A stretch of 64,000 bases of DNA from Pseudomonadota bacterium (GCA_021845595.1 JAJZVV010000004.1:124001-188000), one strand, 5' to 3'. Positions 25,574-35,023 are shown, counted from the stretch's first letter. The notes: generated from the letters alone by a model not told the origin. Numbers and translations are program-made.

Positions 25574-28021
25574 TTGGCGCGTCTGCGTGGTGCGATGATC
25601 GGGCTGGCCTGCCTGGTCGCGGTGGCGGAGGTGGCGTCGGGCCAGCAGCCCGGCCCCGAGCCGTCCGGGCCGCCTAATCTCGGGCCGGAGCCGGCGCCAG
25701 CCCCCGCGCCCCCGCCCCCGCCCCCCGCAGCAGCGTCGCCAGCGGCGGCGCCGGCGCCGGCCAAGGCCGCCCCGGCGCGCGCGCCGGAACGTGCCGCGCC
25801 GGTCAATCCTGCCGATCTCATCGATTCGGTCCGCGTCGAAGGCAACAAACGGATCGAGGCCGGAACGATCGAGTCCTACATGCTGCTGCGTCCGGGCGAT
25901 GCGTTCAGCGAGGGGCTGATGGACCGCAGCCTGAAGGCGCTCTACGCCACCGGGCTGTTCTCCGACGTATCGCTCAAACGCGACGGCCAGGCCCTGCTGG
26001 TGCATGTGAGCGAGAACCCGATCGTCGATCGCGTCGCCTTCGAGGGCAACAGCGAGATTTCCGACGACGATCTGGCCAAGGAAACGCAGCTGCGTGCCCG
26101 TGCCGTCTACACCGCCGCGCAGGCCGAGACCGACCGTCAGCATCTGCTCGATGTCTACGCCCATCACGGCTATTTCGGCGCGACCATCACGCCCAAGGTG
26201 ATCCGCCTCGCCGACAACCGCGTCAATGTGGTGTTCAACATCAAGGAGGGCGAACACACCCTCATCAGCCGCATCACCTTCGTCGGCAACCACGTGTTCA
26301 GCGAGGGCGCACTGCGCGACGTGATCACCAGCCGGCAGGAAGTGTGGTGGAATTTCCTCACCAGCAGCGACAGCTACGATCCCGCGCGCGTCGCCTACGA
26401 CCGCGAGCAGCTGCGCCGGTTCTACCTGCGCAATGGCTATGCCGACTTCAAGGTGATCTCCGCCAACGCCGAGCTGTCACCCGACCGGCGATCGTTCTTC
26501 CTCACCTTCACGCTCTCCGAGGGCGAGCGCTACCGCGTCGGAAACGTCACGATCGATTCCGAGATCCGCTCGCTCGATGGCAAGCTGCTGCGCGACAGCG
26601 TCAAGATACGATCGGGCGACGTCTACAATGGCGACCTCATCGAGAGTTCGATCGAGGCGATCAAGAAGGACGCGATGAATCGCGGCATCACGTTCGTCGA
26701 CGTCAAGCCGGAGATAAAGCGCAATACCGAGAAGAAGCTCATCGACCTGCGCTTCGTCGTCGCGCACGGGCCGCGCGTCTATGTCGAGCGGATCGACATC
26801 ACTGGCAACACGCGCACGCAGGACCGTGTCGTGCGGCGTCAATTCTCCTTCGCCGAGGGCGATCCGCTCAATCAGGATCAGATCAAGAGCACCAAGCAGG
26901 CGCTCCAGGATCTCGGCTATTTCGGCAAGGTGGACATCACCACCACCCCCGGCTCGGCGCCCGACCGCTCGGTGGTGAACGCGGTCGTCGAGGACAAGGC
27001 GACGGGCCAGTTCCAGCTCGGCGGCGGCTACTCGACGGATATCGGTCCGCTGCTCAACCTCGGCCTGACCGAGAAGAACATCCTCGGCAGCGGCAACGAT
27101 GCCGGCATCACCGGTGTGATCGCGCTTTACGAGACGTCCGTGGACCTGAACTTCACCAACCCGTACCTGTTCGACCGCAACCTGGTCTCGAGCAGCGACA
27201 TCTTCTATTCGAACCTGAACGACTATTTCATCGCCGCCTTCAACGAACGCCGCGTCGGGTTCAGCGAAACTGTCGGCTATCAGATTTCCGACCATCTGCG
27301 CCAGTCCTGGAGCTACCAGCTCGCCGAGCGGCAGATCTACAATGTCGCGAATTACGCGAGCTTCTACATTCAGAGCCAGCAATTCGTTTCGAGCCTGTCG
27401 CAGATCGGCCAGGTGATCACGCTCGACTATCGCGACAGCGCGACGAATCCGCACACCGGGTTCGTCACCCGTCTCGGCACCGACTATGCCGGGCTCGGCG
27501 GCAACGCCAATTTCGAGCGCTTCTCGCTCGATGGCCAGTATCTGATCCCGCTCGACCGCCTCACCGGCAACGGCGACTGGGGCATCGCCATCTCGGGCAG
27601 CGGCGCCTATCTGGCGCACAGCGGCCAGTCCTACATCGTCGACCGGTTCTTCCTTGGCGGCTATAATCTGCGCGGCTTTCTCGATGGCGGCGTCGGCCCG
27701 CACGATCCGTTCACCGGCGACAGCCTCGGCGGCGATCTGATGTGGACGCAATCGACCGAACTGCGCTTCCCGCTGCCGGTGCCGCCGGATCTCGGCGTTT
27801 CGGGGCGCGTGTTCGCCGATCTCGGCAGTTTGCAGGGCCTGAGGGAGATACCCGGGCATCAGCTCTACGCCAACGACGGCTCGATCCGCGTCGGCGCCGG
27901 CTTCGGCATCACCTGGAACAGCCCGTTCGGCCTGATCAACCTGGACATCGCCGACCCGATCGTCAAAAGGAACTACGATCAGACCGAGATTTTCCGCATC
28001 GGCTTTGGCACGAGGTTCTAA
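25574..28021 (+). CDS. bamA: Outer membrane protein assembly factor BamA
   Basis: This 815-residue Omp85 protein is the core of the beta-barrel assembly machine. The start is TTG at 25574 with GGGAGAAGG upstream. A signal peptide (ending about residue 24) is followed by an unusual Pro/Ala-rich segment of some 50 residues before the first POTRA domain (VRVEGNKRIEAGTIESYM). Five POTRA domains run to about residue 430, then a 16-stranded barrel with the VRGF-type motif NLRGF and a terminal aromatic residue (GFGTRF) typical of outer-membrane proteins. The stop is adjacent to the skp GTG. Confidence 0.95.
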   Translation: MARLRGAMIGLACLVAVAEVASGQQPGPEPSGPPNLGPEPAPAPAPPPPPPAAASPAAAPAPAKAAPARAPERAAPVNPADLIDSVRVEGNKRIEAGTIESYMLLRPGDAFSEGLMDRSLKALYATGLFSDVSLKRDGQALLVHVSENPIVDRVAFEGNSEISDDDLAKETQLRARAVYTAAQAETDRQHLLDVYAHHGYFGATITPKVIRLADNRVNVVFNIKEGEHTLISRITFVGNHVFSEGALRDVITSRQEVWWNFLTSSDSYDPARVAYDREQLRRFYLRNGYADFKVISANAELSPDRRSFFLTFTLSEGERYRVGNVTIDSEIRSLDGKLLRDSVKIRSGDVYNGDLIESSIEAIKKDAMNRGITFVDVKPEIKRNTEKKLIDLRFVVAHGPRVYVERIDITGNTRTQDRVVRRQFSFAEGDPLNQDQIKSTKQALQDLGYFGKVDITTTPGSAPDRSVVNAVVEDKATGQFQLGGGYSTDIGPLLNLGLTEKNILGSGNDAGITGVIALYETSVDLNFTNPYLFDRNLVSSSDIFYSNLNDYFIAAFNERRVGFSETVGYQISDHLRQSWSYQLAERQIYNVANYASFYIQSQQFVSSLSQIGQVITLDYRDSATNPHTGFVTRLGTDYAGLGGNANFERFSLDGQYLIPLDRLTGNGDWGIAISGSGAYLAHSGQSYIVDRFFLGGYNLRGFLDGGVGPHDPFTGDSLGGDLMWTQSTELRFPLPVPPDLGVSGRVFADLGSLQGLREIPGHQLYANDGSIRVGAGFGITWNSPFGLINLDIADPIVKRNYDQTEIFRIGFGTRF

Positions 28022-28936
28022 GTGCGCATTTTCCCGCCTTCCGTCCGCCTTCCCGCCCTGTTGGGCTTGACCCTGCTCGCGGCCTCCCCGGCCCTGGCCG
28101 AGGACTGGTTCATGCCCGGCCAGGGTCAGCAACCGGCGCCGACGGCGCCGCACGCGGCCAAGCCGATAGGCCCGGCAGCCCCCGCCGGCGCGCCGGCGCT
28201 CCCCACCGGCCAGGCTCCCGGGGCGGCCGTCGGTGCGGCGGCGGGCGCGGAAGCGGCCCAGCAGCCGCCACCGCAAGTGCCGCTACCGCCACCACCCACC
28301 TTGCCGCCGATGGCCAAGGTGGCACCCCCGCCCACCGTGGTGGTCGGCGTGCTCGCGGTACCGGATGTCATGCGCAGCTCCACCGCGGCGCAGGAAATCG
28401 AGCGGGTCTTCGGCCAGCGCCGGGACAAGCTCAATCAGGACGCGCAGAAGGAACAGGCGGCCTGGCGCGACATGCAGGAGTCGCTGGTCAACGAGCGCGC
28501 GAAGCTGAGCCCCGAGCAGATCCGCACGCGTGAGCGCCAGCTGCAGGAACGCATCACCACCGCACAGCGCACCTTCCGTGAGCGCGGCAAGATCATCCAG
28601 GATGGCGCCCAGTATTCGCTGGCGCAGATCGAACGGACCCTCGTTCTCGTGATCCGCCAGGTCGCCGAGGCGCATGGCATGAACCTGGTGCTGCACCGCG
28701 CGCAGGTCGCGCTCAATATCAACGAGCTCGATATCACGGCCGACGTCACGAAGCAGATCAACGCCGCTCTGCCCAAGGTCGTGATTCCGCCCGATGGGCA
28801 GGAGCCGACCGCCGAATTGTCTAAGCAGGCCGCCGAGAAGGCCGCGGCTGCGGCGCCGCCGGCGGCGAACCCGGAGCCCAAGCCAGCGCCGGCGCCAGCG
28901 CCTGCCCCCGACGCCGCGGCGAAACCGAAGCCCTGA
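28022..28936 (+). CDS. skp: OmpH/Skp-family periplasmic chaperone
   Basis: This 304-residue exported protein is longer than E. coli Skp (about 160). It has a signal peptide (cut after ALA), then a Pro/Ala-rich region to about residue 100, the OmpH coiled-coil domain (VVGVLAVPDVMRSSTAAQEI, then long charged helices with ERITTAQRTFRERG), and a Pro/Ala/Lys-rich tail. Skp keeps unfolded outer-membrane proteins soluble on their way to BamA, encoded directly before. The GTG start immediately follows the bamA TAA. Confidence 0.88.
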   Translation: MRIFPPSVRLPALLGLTLLAASPALAEDWFMPGQGQQPAPTAPHAAKPIGPAAPAGAPALPTGQAPGAAVGAAAGAEAAQQPPPQVPLPPPPTLPPMAKVAPPPTVVVGVLAVPDVMRSSTAAQEIERVFGQRRDKLNQDAQKEQAAWRDMQESLVNERAKLSPEQIRTRERQLQERITTAQRTFRERGKIIQDGAQYSLAQIERTLVLVIRQVAEAHGMNLVLHRAQVALNINELDITADVTKQINAALPKVVIPPDGQEPTAELSKQAAEKAAAAAPPAANPEPKPAPAPAPAPDAAAKPKP

Positions 28937-28944
28937 TCGGGACG

Positions 28945-30036
28945 ATGGCGGTCGAGCCTATCGCCGGGGATTCCCGGTTCTTCGCCCGCACCGGGCCGCA
29001 CCGCCTCGCCGCGCTGGCGGCGGCGGCGGGCGCGACCCTGGCGGAGGACGCGCCCGCCGCCGCCGAATTCGAGTCCGTCGCCCCGTTGCAAAGGGCCGGA
29101 CCGCGTTCGGTGAGCTTTCTCGACAATCGGCGCTACGCGCCGCTGCTGGAGACGACGCGGGCGGGCGCTGTCATCATCCATCCCGAGCTCGCGTCTCGCG
29201 TGCCGGCCGGCTGCGCGCCGATTCTGACGAAGGAGCCATATGCCGCGTGGGCGCGGGTCGCGGCCCTGTTCCACCCGCCGCCGCCGCTGCGCCCCGGGCG
29301 CCATCCGAGCGCGGTGATCGATCCCGCCGCCGGGATCGACCCGACCGCCGAGATCGGGCCGCTCGTCGTCGTCGGCGCCGGCGCCGAGATCGGGCCGCGC
29401 TGCCGGATCGGTCCAGGCGCGGTGATCGGGGACGGCGTCGTGATCGGGCCCGACAGCCGGATCGGCGCGCTGGTCAGCATCAGCCATGCCCTGATCGGCG
29501 CCCGGGTGTTCCTCTATCCCGGGGCGCGCATCGGCCAGGACGGCTTCGGGTTCGCCGTCACGGAAACGGGCTTCCTCACCGTCCCGCAGCTTGGCCGGGT
29601 GATCATCGAGGACGATGTCGAGATCGGCGCCAACACGACGATCGACCGTGGCTCGGCACAGGACACCGTGATCGGCGCGGGATCCCGCCTCGACAACCTG
29701 GTACAGATCGGGCACAACGTCCGCGTCGGTCGGAACTGCATACTCGTGGCCCAGGCTGGCATTTCAGGGTCCACAGAACTCGGGGACTTCGTCGTTGCCG
29801 GCGGTCAGGCGGGGCTGACCGGCCATCTGCGGATCGGTCGAAAGGCTCGCATCGGGGCGCAGGCGGGGGTGATGTCCGATGTTGCGGAGGGGGCGGATGT
29901 CGTCGGCAGTCCGGCGCAGCCCATCCGGGAGTTTTTCCGCCAGGTCGCGGCGCTGCGGAAGCTGGCGCGGCCAGCCGCGCGCGGCAGAAGCGAGGGGCCG
30001 AATGACGCCGCCGGTGGCACCAACGACCAAGACTGA
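28945..30036 (+). CDS. lpxD: UDP-3-O-(3-hydroxyacyl)glucosamine N-acyltransferase
   Basis: This 363-residue trimeric left-handed beta-helix enzyme carries out the third step of lipid A synthesis. Many hexapeptide repeats run from about residue 120 on (for example IGPLVVVGAGAEIGPRCRIG), with the catalytic His in LVQIGHNVRVGRNC. The N-terminal uridine-binding domain has VSFLDNRRYAPLLE. It is part of the bamA-skp-lpxD-fabZ-lpxA order. Confidence 0.95.
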   Translation: MAVEPIAGDSRFFARTGPHRLAALAAAAGATLAEDAPAAAEFESVAPLQRAGPRSVSFLDNRRYAPLLETTRAGAVIIHPELASRVPAGCAPILTKEPYAAWARVAALFHPPPPLRPGRHPSAVIDPAAGIDPTAEIGPLVVVGAGAEIGPRCRIGPGAVIGDGVVIGPDSRIGALVSISHALIGARVFLYPGARIGQDGFGFAVTETGFLTVPQLGRVIIEDDVEIGANTTIDRGSAQDTVIGAGSRLDNLVQIGHNVRVGRNCILVAQAGISGSTELGDFVVAGGQAGLTGHLRIGRKARIGAQAGVMSDVAEGADVVGSPAQPIREFFRQVAALRKLARPAARGRSEGPNDAAGGTNDQD

Positions 30037-30042
30037 GCCTCG

Positions 30043-30576
30043 ATGGACGCAATGACACACGGAAATACCGGGACCACCGAGACAAGCGGGACGATCGACA
30101 AGCCGCGGCCCGACGCGGCGGAAGTTTCCGGGACGGCGGACATCGCGCGCATCATGCAGGCGATCCCCCATCGCTACCCGTTTCTGCTGATCGACCGGGT
30201 CGTGGAACTCGTCGCCAACGTGTCGGCGGTCGGGGTCAAGAACGTCTCGGTGAACGAGGCTTTCTTCCAGGGCCATTTCCCCGGCCATCCGGTGATGCCC
30301 GGGGTTCTCATCATCGAGAGCATGGCGCAGACCGCGGCAGTCCTGGTGGTCGAGACGCTCGGCCCGGACGCGGCCGGCAAATTGGTGTATTTCATGTCGG
30401 TCGAGGGCGCCAAGTTCCGCCGCCCGGTGGTGCCGGGAGATCAGGTCCGGGTCCACGTCCAGAAGCAGCGCAACCGCGGCAATGTCTGGAAATTCCACGC
30501 GGTCGCGAGGGTCGACGGGGTTGCGGTGGCGGAAGCGACCTATTCCGCGATGATCATGGACCAACGGGGATCGTGA
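30043..30576 (+). CDS. fabZ: 3-hydroxyacyl-[acyl-carrier-protein] dehydratase FabZ
   Basis: This 177-residue hotdog-fold dehydratase of fatty acid elongation competes with LpxA/LpxD for 3-hydroxyacyl-ACP. The conserved PHRYPFLLIDRV and the catalytic GHFPGHPVMPGVLIIESMAQ (His and Glu) are intact. About 30 extra N-terminal polar residues precede the domain; an internal ATG at codon 38 (MQAIPHRYP) would remove them. It overlaps the lpxA GTG by four bases. Confidence 0.95.
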   Translation: MDAMTHGNTGTTETSGTIDKPRPDAAEVSGTADIARIMQAIPHRYPFLLIDRVVELVANVSAVGVKNVSVNEAFFQGHFPGHPVMPGVLIIESMAQTAAVLVVETLGPDAAGKLVYFMSVEGAKFRRPVVPGDQVRVHVQKQRNRGNVWKFHAVARVDGVAVAEATYSAMIMDQRGS

Positions 30577-31382
30577 CCGAGATCCATCCGCGAGCGATCG
30601 TGGCGAGCGGCGCCACGATCGGGGACGGCGCGCGCATCGGGCCGTGGTGCCAGGTCGGCCCCGACGTCGTCATCGACGACGGCGCCGAGCTGGTATCCCA
30701 CGTGGTGGTGGACGGGCACACGCGGATCGGCGCGGAGGCCAAGCTCTGGCCCTTCTGCACGGTCGGGCTGCCGCCGCAGGATCTCAAATACCGCGGCGAG
30801 CCGACGCGCACCGAAATCGGCCCGCGGACGCATGTGCGCGAGCACTGCACCATCCATCGCGGCACCGTCACCGGCAGCGGCGTCACCCGCGTCGGCGCCG
30901 ACTGCCTGCTGATGGCGGTGGTGCATGTGGCGCATGATTGCCTCATCGGCGACCGCGTGATCATCGCCAACAACGTCGTCATGGGCGGCCATGTCGAGAT
31001 CGGCGAGGCGGCGGTGATCGGCGGGGCAGCGGCGCTGCATCAATTCGTGCGCGTCGGCCGCGGCGCCATGGTCGGCGGCATGTCCGGCGTCGAAAGCGAT
31101 ATCATTCCGTTCGGCAGCGTGATCGGCAATCGCGCCCGCCTGGCCGGTCTCAATCTCGTCGGGCTGAAGCGCCGCGGGCACGAGCGCGACGCAATCAACC
31201 GCCTGCGCGCCGCCTTCCGCAGCCTGTTCCGCGATGACGGCGGCGTCTTCGCCGAGCGGCTGGCGCGCGTGCGGGCCGAATATGGCGGCGACGCGCTGGT
31301 GGCCGAACTGCTCGCCTTCATCGATGCGCCCAGCCAGCGCGGCCTGATCCGCACCCTCTCCGACCTCGACCCGTCGGAGTGA
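30573..31382 (+). CDS. lpxA: UDP-N-acetylglucosamine O-acyltransferase
   Basis: This 269-residue enzyme carries out the first committed step of lipid A synthesis. It has a left-handed beta-helix with repeats, the LKYRGEPTRTEIG segment, the catalytic His in VVHVAHDCLIG, and the helical C-terminal domain (GLKRRGHERDAINRLRAAFR). The GTG start overlaps the fabZ stop, so the two are probably translated together. Confidence 0.96.
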   Translation: MTEIHPRAIVASGATIGDGARIGPWCQVGPDVVIDDGAELVSHVVVDGHTRIGAEAKLWPFCTVGLPPQDLKYRGEPTRTEIGPRTHVREHCTIHRGTVTGSGVTRVGADCLLMAVVHVAHDCLIGDRVIIANNVVMGGHVEIGEAAVIGGAAALHQFVRVGRGAMVGGMSGVESDIIPFGSVIGNRARLAGLNLVGLKRRGHERDAINRLRAAFRSLFRDDGGVFAERLARVRAEYGGDALVAELLAFIDAPSQRGLIRTLSDLDPSE

Positions 31383-31406
31383 TGGCGCGCGCGGCTTGAG
31401 GGCGGC

Positions 31407-32246
31407 ATGGCGCTCGGCATCATCGCCGGCGGAGGGGCCTTGCCGGGACGCGTCGCCGCCGCGGCCCTCGCCTCGGGCCGCGAGGTGTTCCTGGTCGGGC
31501 TCGATGGCTTCGCCGATCCGGCGGTTCTCGCCGCTTACCCGCATGCCGTCGCCCGGATCGGCGCCGCCGGGCGGATCCTGCAGCTGCTGCGCGGCGCCGG
31601 ATGCACCGAGATCGTCCTCGTCGGGCCGGTGCGGCGGCCTTCGCTTTTGGATCTGCGCCCGGACGCAGAGGGCGCGCGGCTGCTCGGGCGGATCGGCCGA
31701 GCCGCGTTCGGCGGCGATGACGGCCTGCTGGCCGCCATCGTCCGCGTCCTCGCCGATGAGGGGTTCCGCGTCATCGGCGCGCACGAGGTGTTCACCGAGG
31801 CCCTGGCGCCGCCTGGATTGCTGACCAGCGTCGGCCCGGACGCCCAGGCGCTGGCGGACATCGCGCGCGGCCGCGAGGTGGTCCAGGCGCTGGGAACGGC
31901 CGATGTCGGCCAGGCCTGCGTCGTCCAGCAGGGTATCGTGCTGGCGGTCGAGGCCATCGAAGGCACCGATGCGATGCTGGCCCGCTGCGGCGCCCTGGCC
32001 CGGCCCGGCCCCGGCGGGGTCCTGGTCAAACTCGTCAAGCCGGGACAAGATCGCCGCGCCGATCTGCCGACGCTCGGCGTCGAGTCGGTGCGGGCGGCGC
32101 GTGCGGCGGGGCTGCGCGGCATCGCGTTCGAGGCTGGCGGTACGCTGCTTGCCGACCGCGCATCCATGATCGCCACGGCCGAGGCAGCCAAGCTGTTCCT
32201 GCTCGGACTCGGACCGGACCCGATCGAACGGAGCCCATCTTCTTAG
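31407..32246 (+). CDS. lpxI: UDP-2,3-diacylglucosamine pyrophosphatase LpxI
   Basis: This 279-residue protein of the DUF1009/LpxI family replaces LpxH in alphaproteobacteria and makes lipid X. It shows [17 protein letters not shown] at the N-terminus, the central [14 protein letters not shown], and the C-terminal segment [20 protein letters not shown]. In many relatives lpxB follows; here the next gene is gloA. Confidence 0.92.
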   Translation: MALGIIAGGGALPGRVAAAALASGREVFLVGLDGFADPAVLAAYPHAVARIGAAGRILQLLRGAGCTEIVLVGPVRRPSLLDLRPDAEGARLLGRIGRAAFGGDDGLLAAIVRVLADEGFRVIGAHEVFTEALAPPGLLTSVGPDAQALADIARGREVVQALGTADVGQACVVQQGIVLAVEAIEGTDAMLARCGALARPGPGGVLVKLVKPGQDRRADLPTLGVESVRAARAAGLRGIAFEAGGTLLADRASMIATAEAAKLFLLGLGPDPIERSPSS

Positions 32247-32260
32247 AAAGGAGCACGCGG

Positions 32261-32662
32261 ATGACCGCCGAGACCGGACGCTATCTGCACACCATGCTGC
32301 GCGTGAAGCGGCTGGAAGCCAGCATCGATTTCTACACGCGGCTGCTCGGCATGAAGGAGTTGCGCCGACGTGAGGTGCCGGAGGGAAAATACACGCTGGC
32401 CTTCCTCGGCTACGGGCCGGAGGAGAGCCATACCGTGCTCGAGCTGACCTACAACTGGGGCAAGGATGAGGGCTACGAGCTCGGCACCGGGTTCGGCCAT
32501 CTCGCCATCGGCGTCCGTGACGTCGCGGCGACCTGCGAGAGGCTGCGCGCCGAGGGCGTCACCATCGTGCGGGAAGCCGGGCCGGTGAAGTTCGGCACGA
32601 CGATCATCGCCTTCATCGAAGACCCGGATGGCTACAAGATCGAGCTGATCCAGCGCGGCTGA
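32261..32662 (+). CDS. gloA: Lactoylglutathione lyase (glyoxalase I)
   Basis: This 133-residue metalloenzyme detoxifies methylglyoxal with glutathione. Probable metal ligands are His10 (YLHTMLRV), a Glu in [10 protein letters not shown], His in [11 protein letters not shown] and Glu in GYKIELIQ, the E. coli-type (nickel) arrangement and length. AAAGGAG precedes the ATG. It follows lpxI by 14 bases and may be cotranscribed with the lipid A genes. Confidence 0.95.
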   Translation: MTAETGRYLHTMLRVKRLEASIDFYTRLLGMKELRRREVPEGKYTLAFLGYGPEESHTVLELTYNWGKDEGYELGTGFGHLAIGVRDVAATCERLRAEGVTIVREAGPVKFGTTIIAFIEDPDGYKIELIQRG

Positions 32663-32708
32663 ACGAGGCGGGACGGCGCCGCGGGCTGGTCCCACCATGC
32701 GCGGCGGG

Positions 32709-32733
32709 GGGGCGGCCCGGGCGATGCCGCCCC
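32709..32733. terminator. Hairpin between convergent gloA and ctrA
   Basis: A perfect 8-base stem (GGGGCGGC at 32709-32716 and GCCGCCCC at 32726-32733) with a 9-base loop abuts the ctrA stop codon. There is no T-run on either side. It is a candidate bidirectional terminator or mRNA 3'-end stabiliser. Confidence 0.4.
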
Positions 32734-33465
32734 TCAGGCGCCGACGGCGGCGAGCATCGGCTCCTCGATGCGCTCGGGGACGTGCGGGCTCTCGGCCGGG
32801 TCACGCAGCATGTAGCCGCGGCCCCAGACGGTCGCGATCATGTTGCCGACCCCAGCCTGCGCCATCTTCTTGCGCAGCTTGCAGATGAACACATCGATGA
32901 TCTTGATCTCGGGCTCGTCGATCCCGCCATAGAGGTGGTTGAGGAACGCCTCCTTGGTGAGGACGAAGCCCCGCCGCAGCACCAGCAGCTCCAGGATCGA
33001 ATATTCCTTGCTGGTCAGGTGGATGCGCTGGTCGTCGACGGTCGCGTTGCGACTGTCCAGATTGAGCACCAGCTTGCCGACGCGGATCTCCGAATGGCTG
33101 AAGCCCTTGCTGCGGCGGATGATCGCCTGGATCCGGGCGGTCAGCTCCGCCTTGTCGAATGGCTTGGACAGGAAATCGTCGGCGCCGAGGCCGAAGCCCT
33201 TGACCTTGGCCTGCGGACGGGACGTGCCGGAGAGGATCAGAACCGGCGTCTCGATGCGCGCGGCCCGCATCCGGCGGACCACCTCGAAACCCTCGATATC
33301 GGGGAGGGCGAGGTCGAGCAACACGATGTCGTAATCATAATGGCGGACAAGATCCAGCGCTTCCTCGCCGGTGTCCACCTGATCCACCACGGCGCCGTTC
33401 GAACGAAGCAACAATGAGACAGACCGCGAAACCGTGAGATCATCCTCGACGAGCAGAACGCGCAT
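32734..33465 (-). CDS. ctrA: Cell cycle response regulator CtrA
   Basis: This 243-residue OmpR-type regulator is a master regulator of cell cycle and/or flagellar genes in alphaproteobacteria. The receiver begins MRVLLVEDDLTVSRSV, the phosphoacceptor is Asp51 (the same number as in Caulobacter CtrA), with Lys in FLSKPFDKAEL. The winged-helix domain contains HLTSKEYSILELLVLRRGFVLTKEAFLNHLYGG in segments, a close CtrA match. ATG 33465 has GGAGG seven bases upstream; an ATG nine codons earlier does not. The C-terminus is AAVGA rather than the double-alanine end used for ClpXP proteolysis in Caulobacter. It is divergent from fliI. Confidence 0.93.
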   Translation of the reverse strand: MRVLLVEDDLTVSRSVSLLLRSNGAVVDQVDTGEEALDLVRHYDYDIVLLDLALPDIEGFEVVRRMRAARIETPVLILSGTSRPQAKVKGFGLGADDFLSKPFDKAELTARIQAIIRRSKGFSHSEIRVGKLVLNLDSRNATVDDQRIHLTSKEYSILELLVLRRGFVLTKEAFLNHLYGGIDEPEIKIIDVFICKLRKKMAQAGVGNMIATVWGRGYMLRDPAESPHVPERIEEPMLAAVGA

Positions 33466-33625
33466 CTCAACACCTCCAGCCTTGATGCACACAAACTACC
33501 ACCTATGCGTGCATCACGCCAGAGAATTTTCACCTTTCGGGTGCATTTTTCCGTATGCAGAGGCGCAAAACGCGCAATCGGCTCCGAATCACCCGCTACC
33601 TGTCGTGTGACAAGATCCGGAAGGC
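33466..33625. other. ctrA-fliI divergent intergenic region
   Basis: This 160-base region, clearly less GC-rich than its surroundings, must hold the promoters of both ctrA and fliI. I find one CcrM methylation site (GAATC at 33586-33590). I do not find the full CtrA box TTAA-N7-TTAA. No unambiguous -35/-10 pair stands out. Confidence 0.6.
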
Positions 33626-35023
33626 ATGAAAAAACAGCAAACGCTCAAAATGAGACTCGATACCGCTCGCGCCGGGGTGATGCCGCTCGCCGGCTATGAG
33701 CTCACCGGACGCATCACCGGGGTCGCCGGGCTCGCCGCCGAAATTCGCGGCCTTGCGAGCCATGTCACCATCGGCAATCGTCTGCAGCTGCAGCGCCGGG
33801 ACGGCGGCGGCGTCGCCGGCGAGGTCATCGGGTTCCGCGCCGGCAATGGCACGGTGATGGCGTTCGGCTCGCTCGAAGGTCTCGGTCCGGGCAGCCCGGC
33901 GATGTGTCGTGGCGTGCTTCCGGCCGGCGCGGTGCCGCGCCCCGCCACTGGCAGCGCCCTGCATGTTTCGGATGGTTGGCTCGGTCGCGTCATCGACCCG
34001 CTCGGCCAGCCCCTCGACGGACACGGCCCGCTCCCCGCTGGCACGCGCCCCTGCCTGGTCCGCCCCGCGCCGCTGGCGCCGACACGCCGGGCGCGGCTCG
34101 GCGAACGCATCGATCTCGGCGTCCGGGCGATGAATCTTTTCGTCACCTGCCGGCGCGGGCAGCGGCTCGGACTGTTCGCCGGCTCGGGCATCGGCAAATC
34201 CACCCTGCTCGCCATGCTCGCGCGCCATGTCGATTGCGACGTCGCGGTGATCGCTCTGGTCGGCGAACGGGGACGCGAGGTGCGCGAGTTCATCGAGTCC
34301 GATCTCGGCGCCGCCGGCCTCGCCCGCTCGGTGGTCGTGGTTGCGACGTCGGACACCTCGCCGGTGATGCGCCGCGAGGCGGCCTACACGGCGATGGCCG
34401 TGGCAGAGCATTTCCGCGACCATGGCCAGTCGGTGCTGATGCTGATGGACAGTGTCACCCGGTTCTGCCTCGCGCTCCGCGAGATCGGCCTCTCCGCGGG
34501 CGAACCGCCGGCGACGCGCGGCTACCCGCCCAGCGTCTTTGCCGAGCTGCCCCGCCTGCTCGAACGCGCCGGACCGGGGGAGGAAATGCCGGGTCGCCCG
34601 GCCGGGCAAATTTCCGCGATCTTCACCGTTCTGGTCGAGGGCGACGACCACAATGAGCCGGTCGCCGACGCCGTCCGGGGCATCCTGGACGGGCATGTCG
34701 TGCTCGACCGACGGATCGCCGAGCGCGGCCGCTATCCGGCCATCGATGTGCTCCGCTCGCTGTCGCGAACCATGCCCGGCTGCAACAGCGACGCCGAAAA
34801 CGACATCATCCGGCGGGCACGGGCCATCCTTGCGCTAAATGAGGAAGTTGCCGATCTCGTCCGGCTCGGCGCCTACCGCGTCGGTGGGGACAAGGCCGTC
34901 GACGAGGCGATCCGCCTTGCCCCGGCGATCGACGCGCTTCTGGGCCAGGCGATCGGCGAGCGCGCTGCGTTTGCGGACTGTTTCGCGCGCCTGGCCGCTG
35001 CCCTGGAGGCGCCCGTAGCCTGA
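33626..35023 (+). CDS. fliI: Flagellum-specific ATPase FliI
   Basis: This 465-residue hexameric ATPase of the flagellar export apparatus has its P-loop in FAGSGIGKSTLLAM (about residues 184-196). The family segment ALVGERGREVREF, Walker B in VLMLMDSVTRF, and the arginine-finger region follow. RGYPPSVFAELPRLLER is typical of FliI rather than F1 subunits. The ATG has AAGGC a few bases upstream. In most bacteria fliJ follows fliI; here the next gene is convergent, 24 bases away, so fliJ must be elsewhere or absent. Confidence 0.95.
   Translation: MKKQQTLKMRLDTARAGVMPLAGYELTGRITGVAGLAAEIRGLASHVTIGNRLQLQRRDGGGVAGEVIGFRAGNGTVMAFGSLEGLGPGSPAMCRGVLPAGAVPRPATGSALHVSDGWLGRVIDPLGQPLDGHGPLPAGTRPCLVRPAPLAPTRRARLGERIDLGVRAMNLFVTCRRGQRLGLFAGSGIGKSTLLAMLARHVDCDVAVIALVGERGREVREFIESDLGAAGLARSVVVVATSDTSPVMRREAAYTAMAVAEHFRDHGQSVLMLMDSVTRFCLALREIGLSAGEPPATRGYPPSVFAELPRLLERAGPGEEMPGRPAGQISAIFTVLVEGDDHNEPVADAVRGILDGHVVLDRRIAERGRYPAIDVLRSLSRTMPGCNSDAENDIIRRARAILALNEEVADLVRLGAYRVGGDKAVDEAIRLAPAIDALLGQAIGERAAFADCFARLAAALEAPVA

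Noticed and set aside
33466-33625. A CtrA binding box between ctrA and fliI
   Set aside because: No TTAA-N7-TTAA is present; only a single GANTC site occurs, which is expected by chance every few hundred bases.
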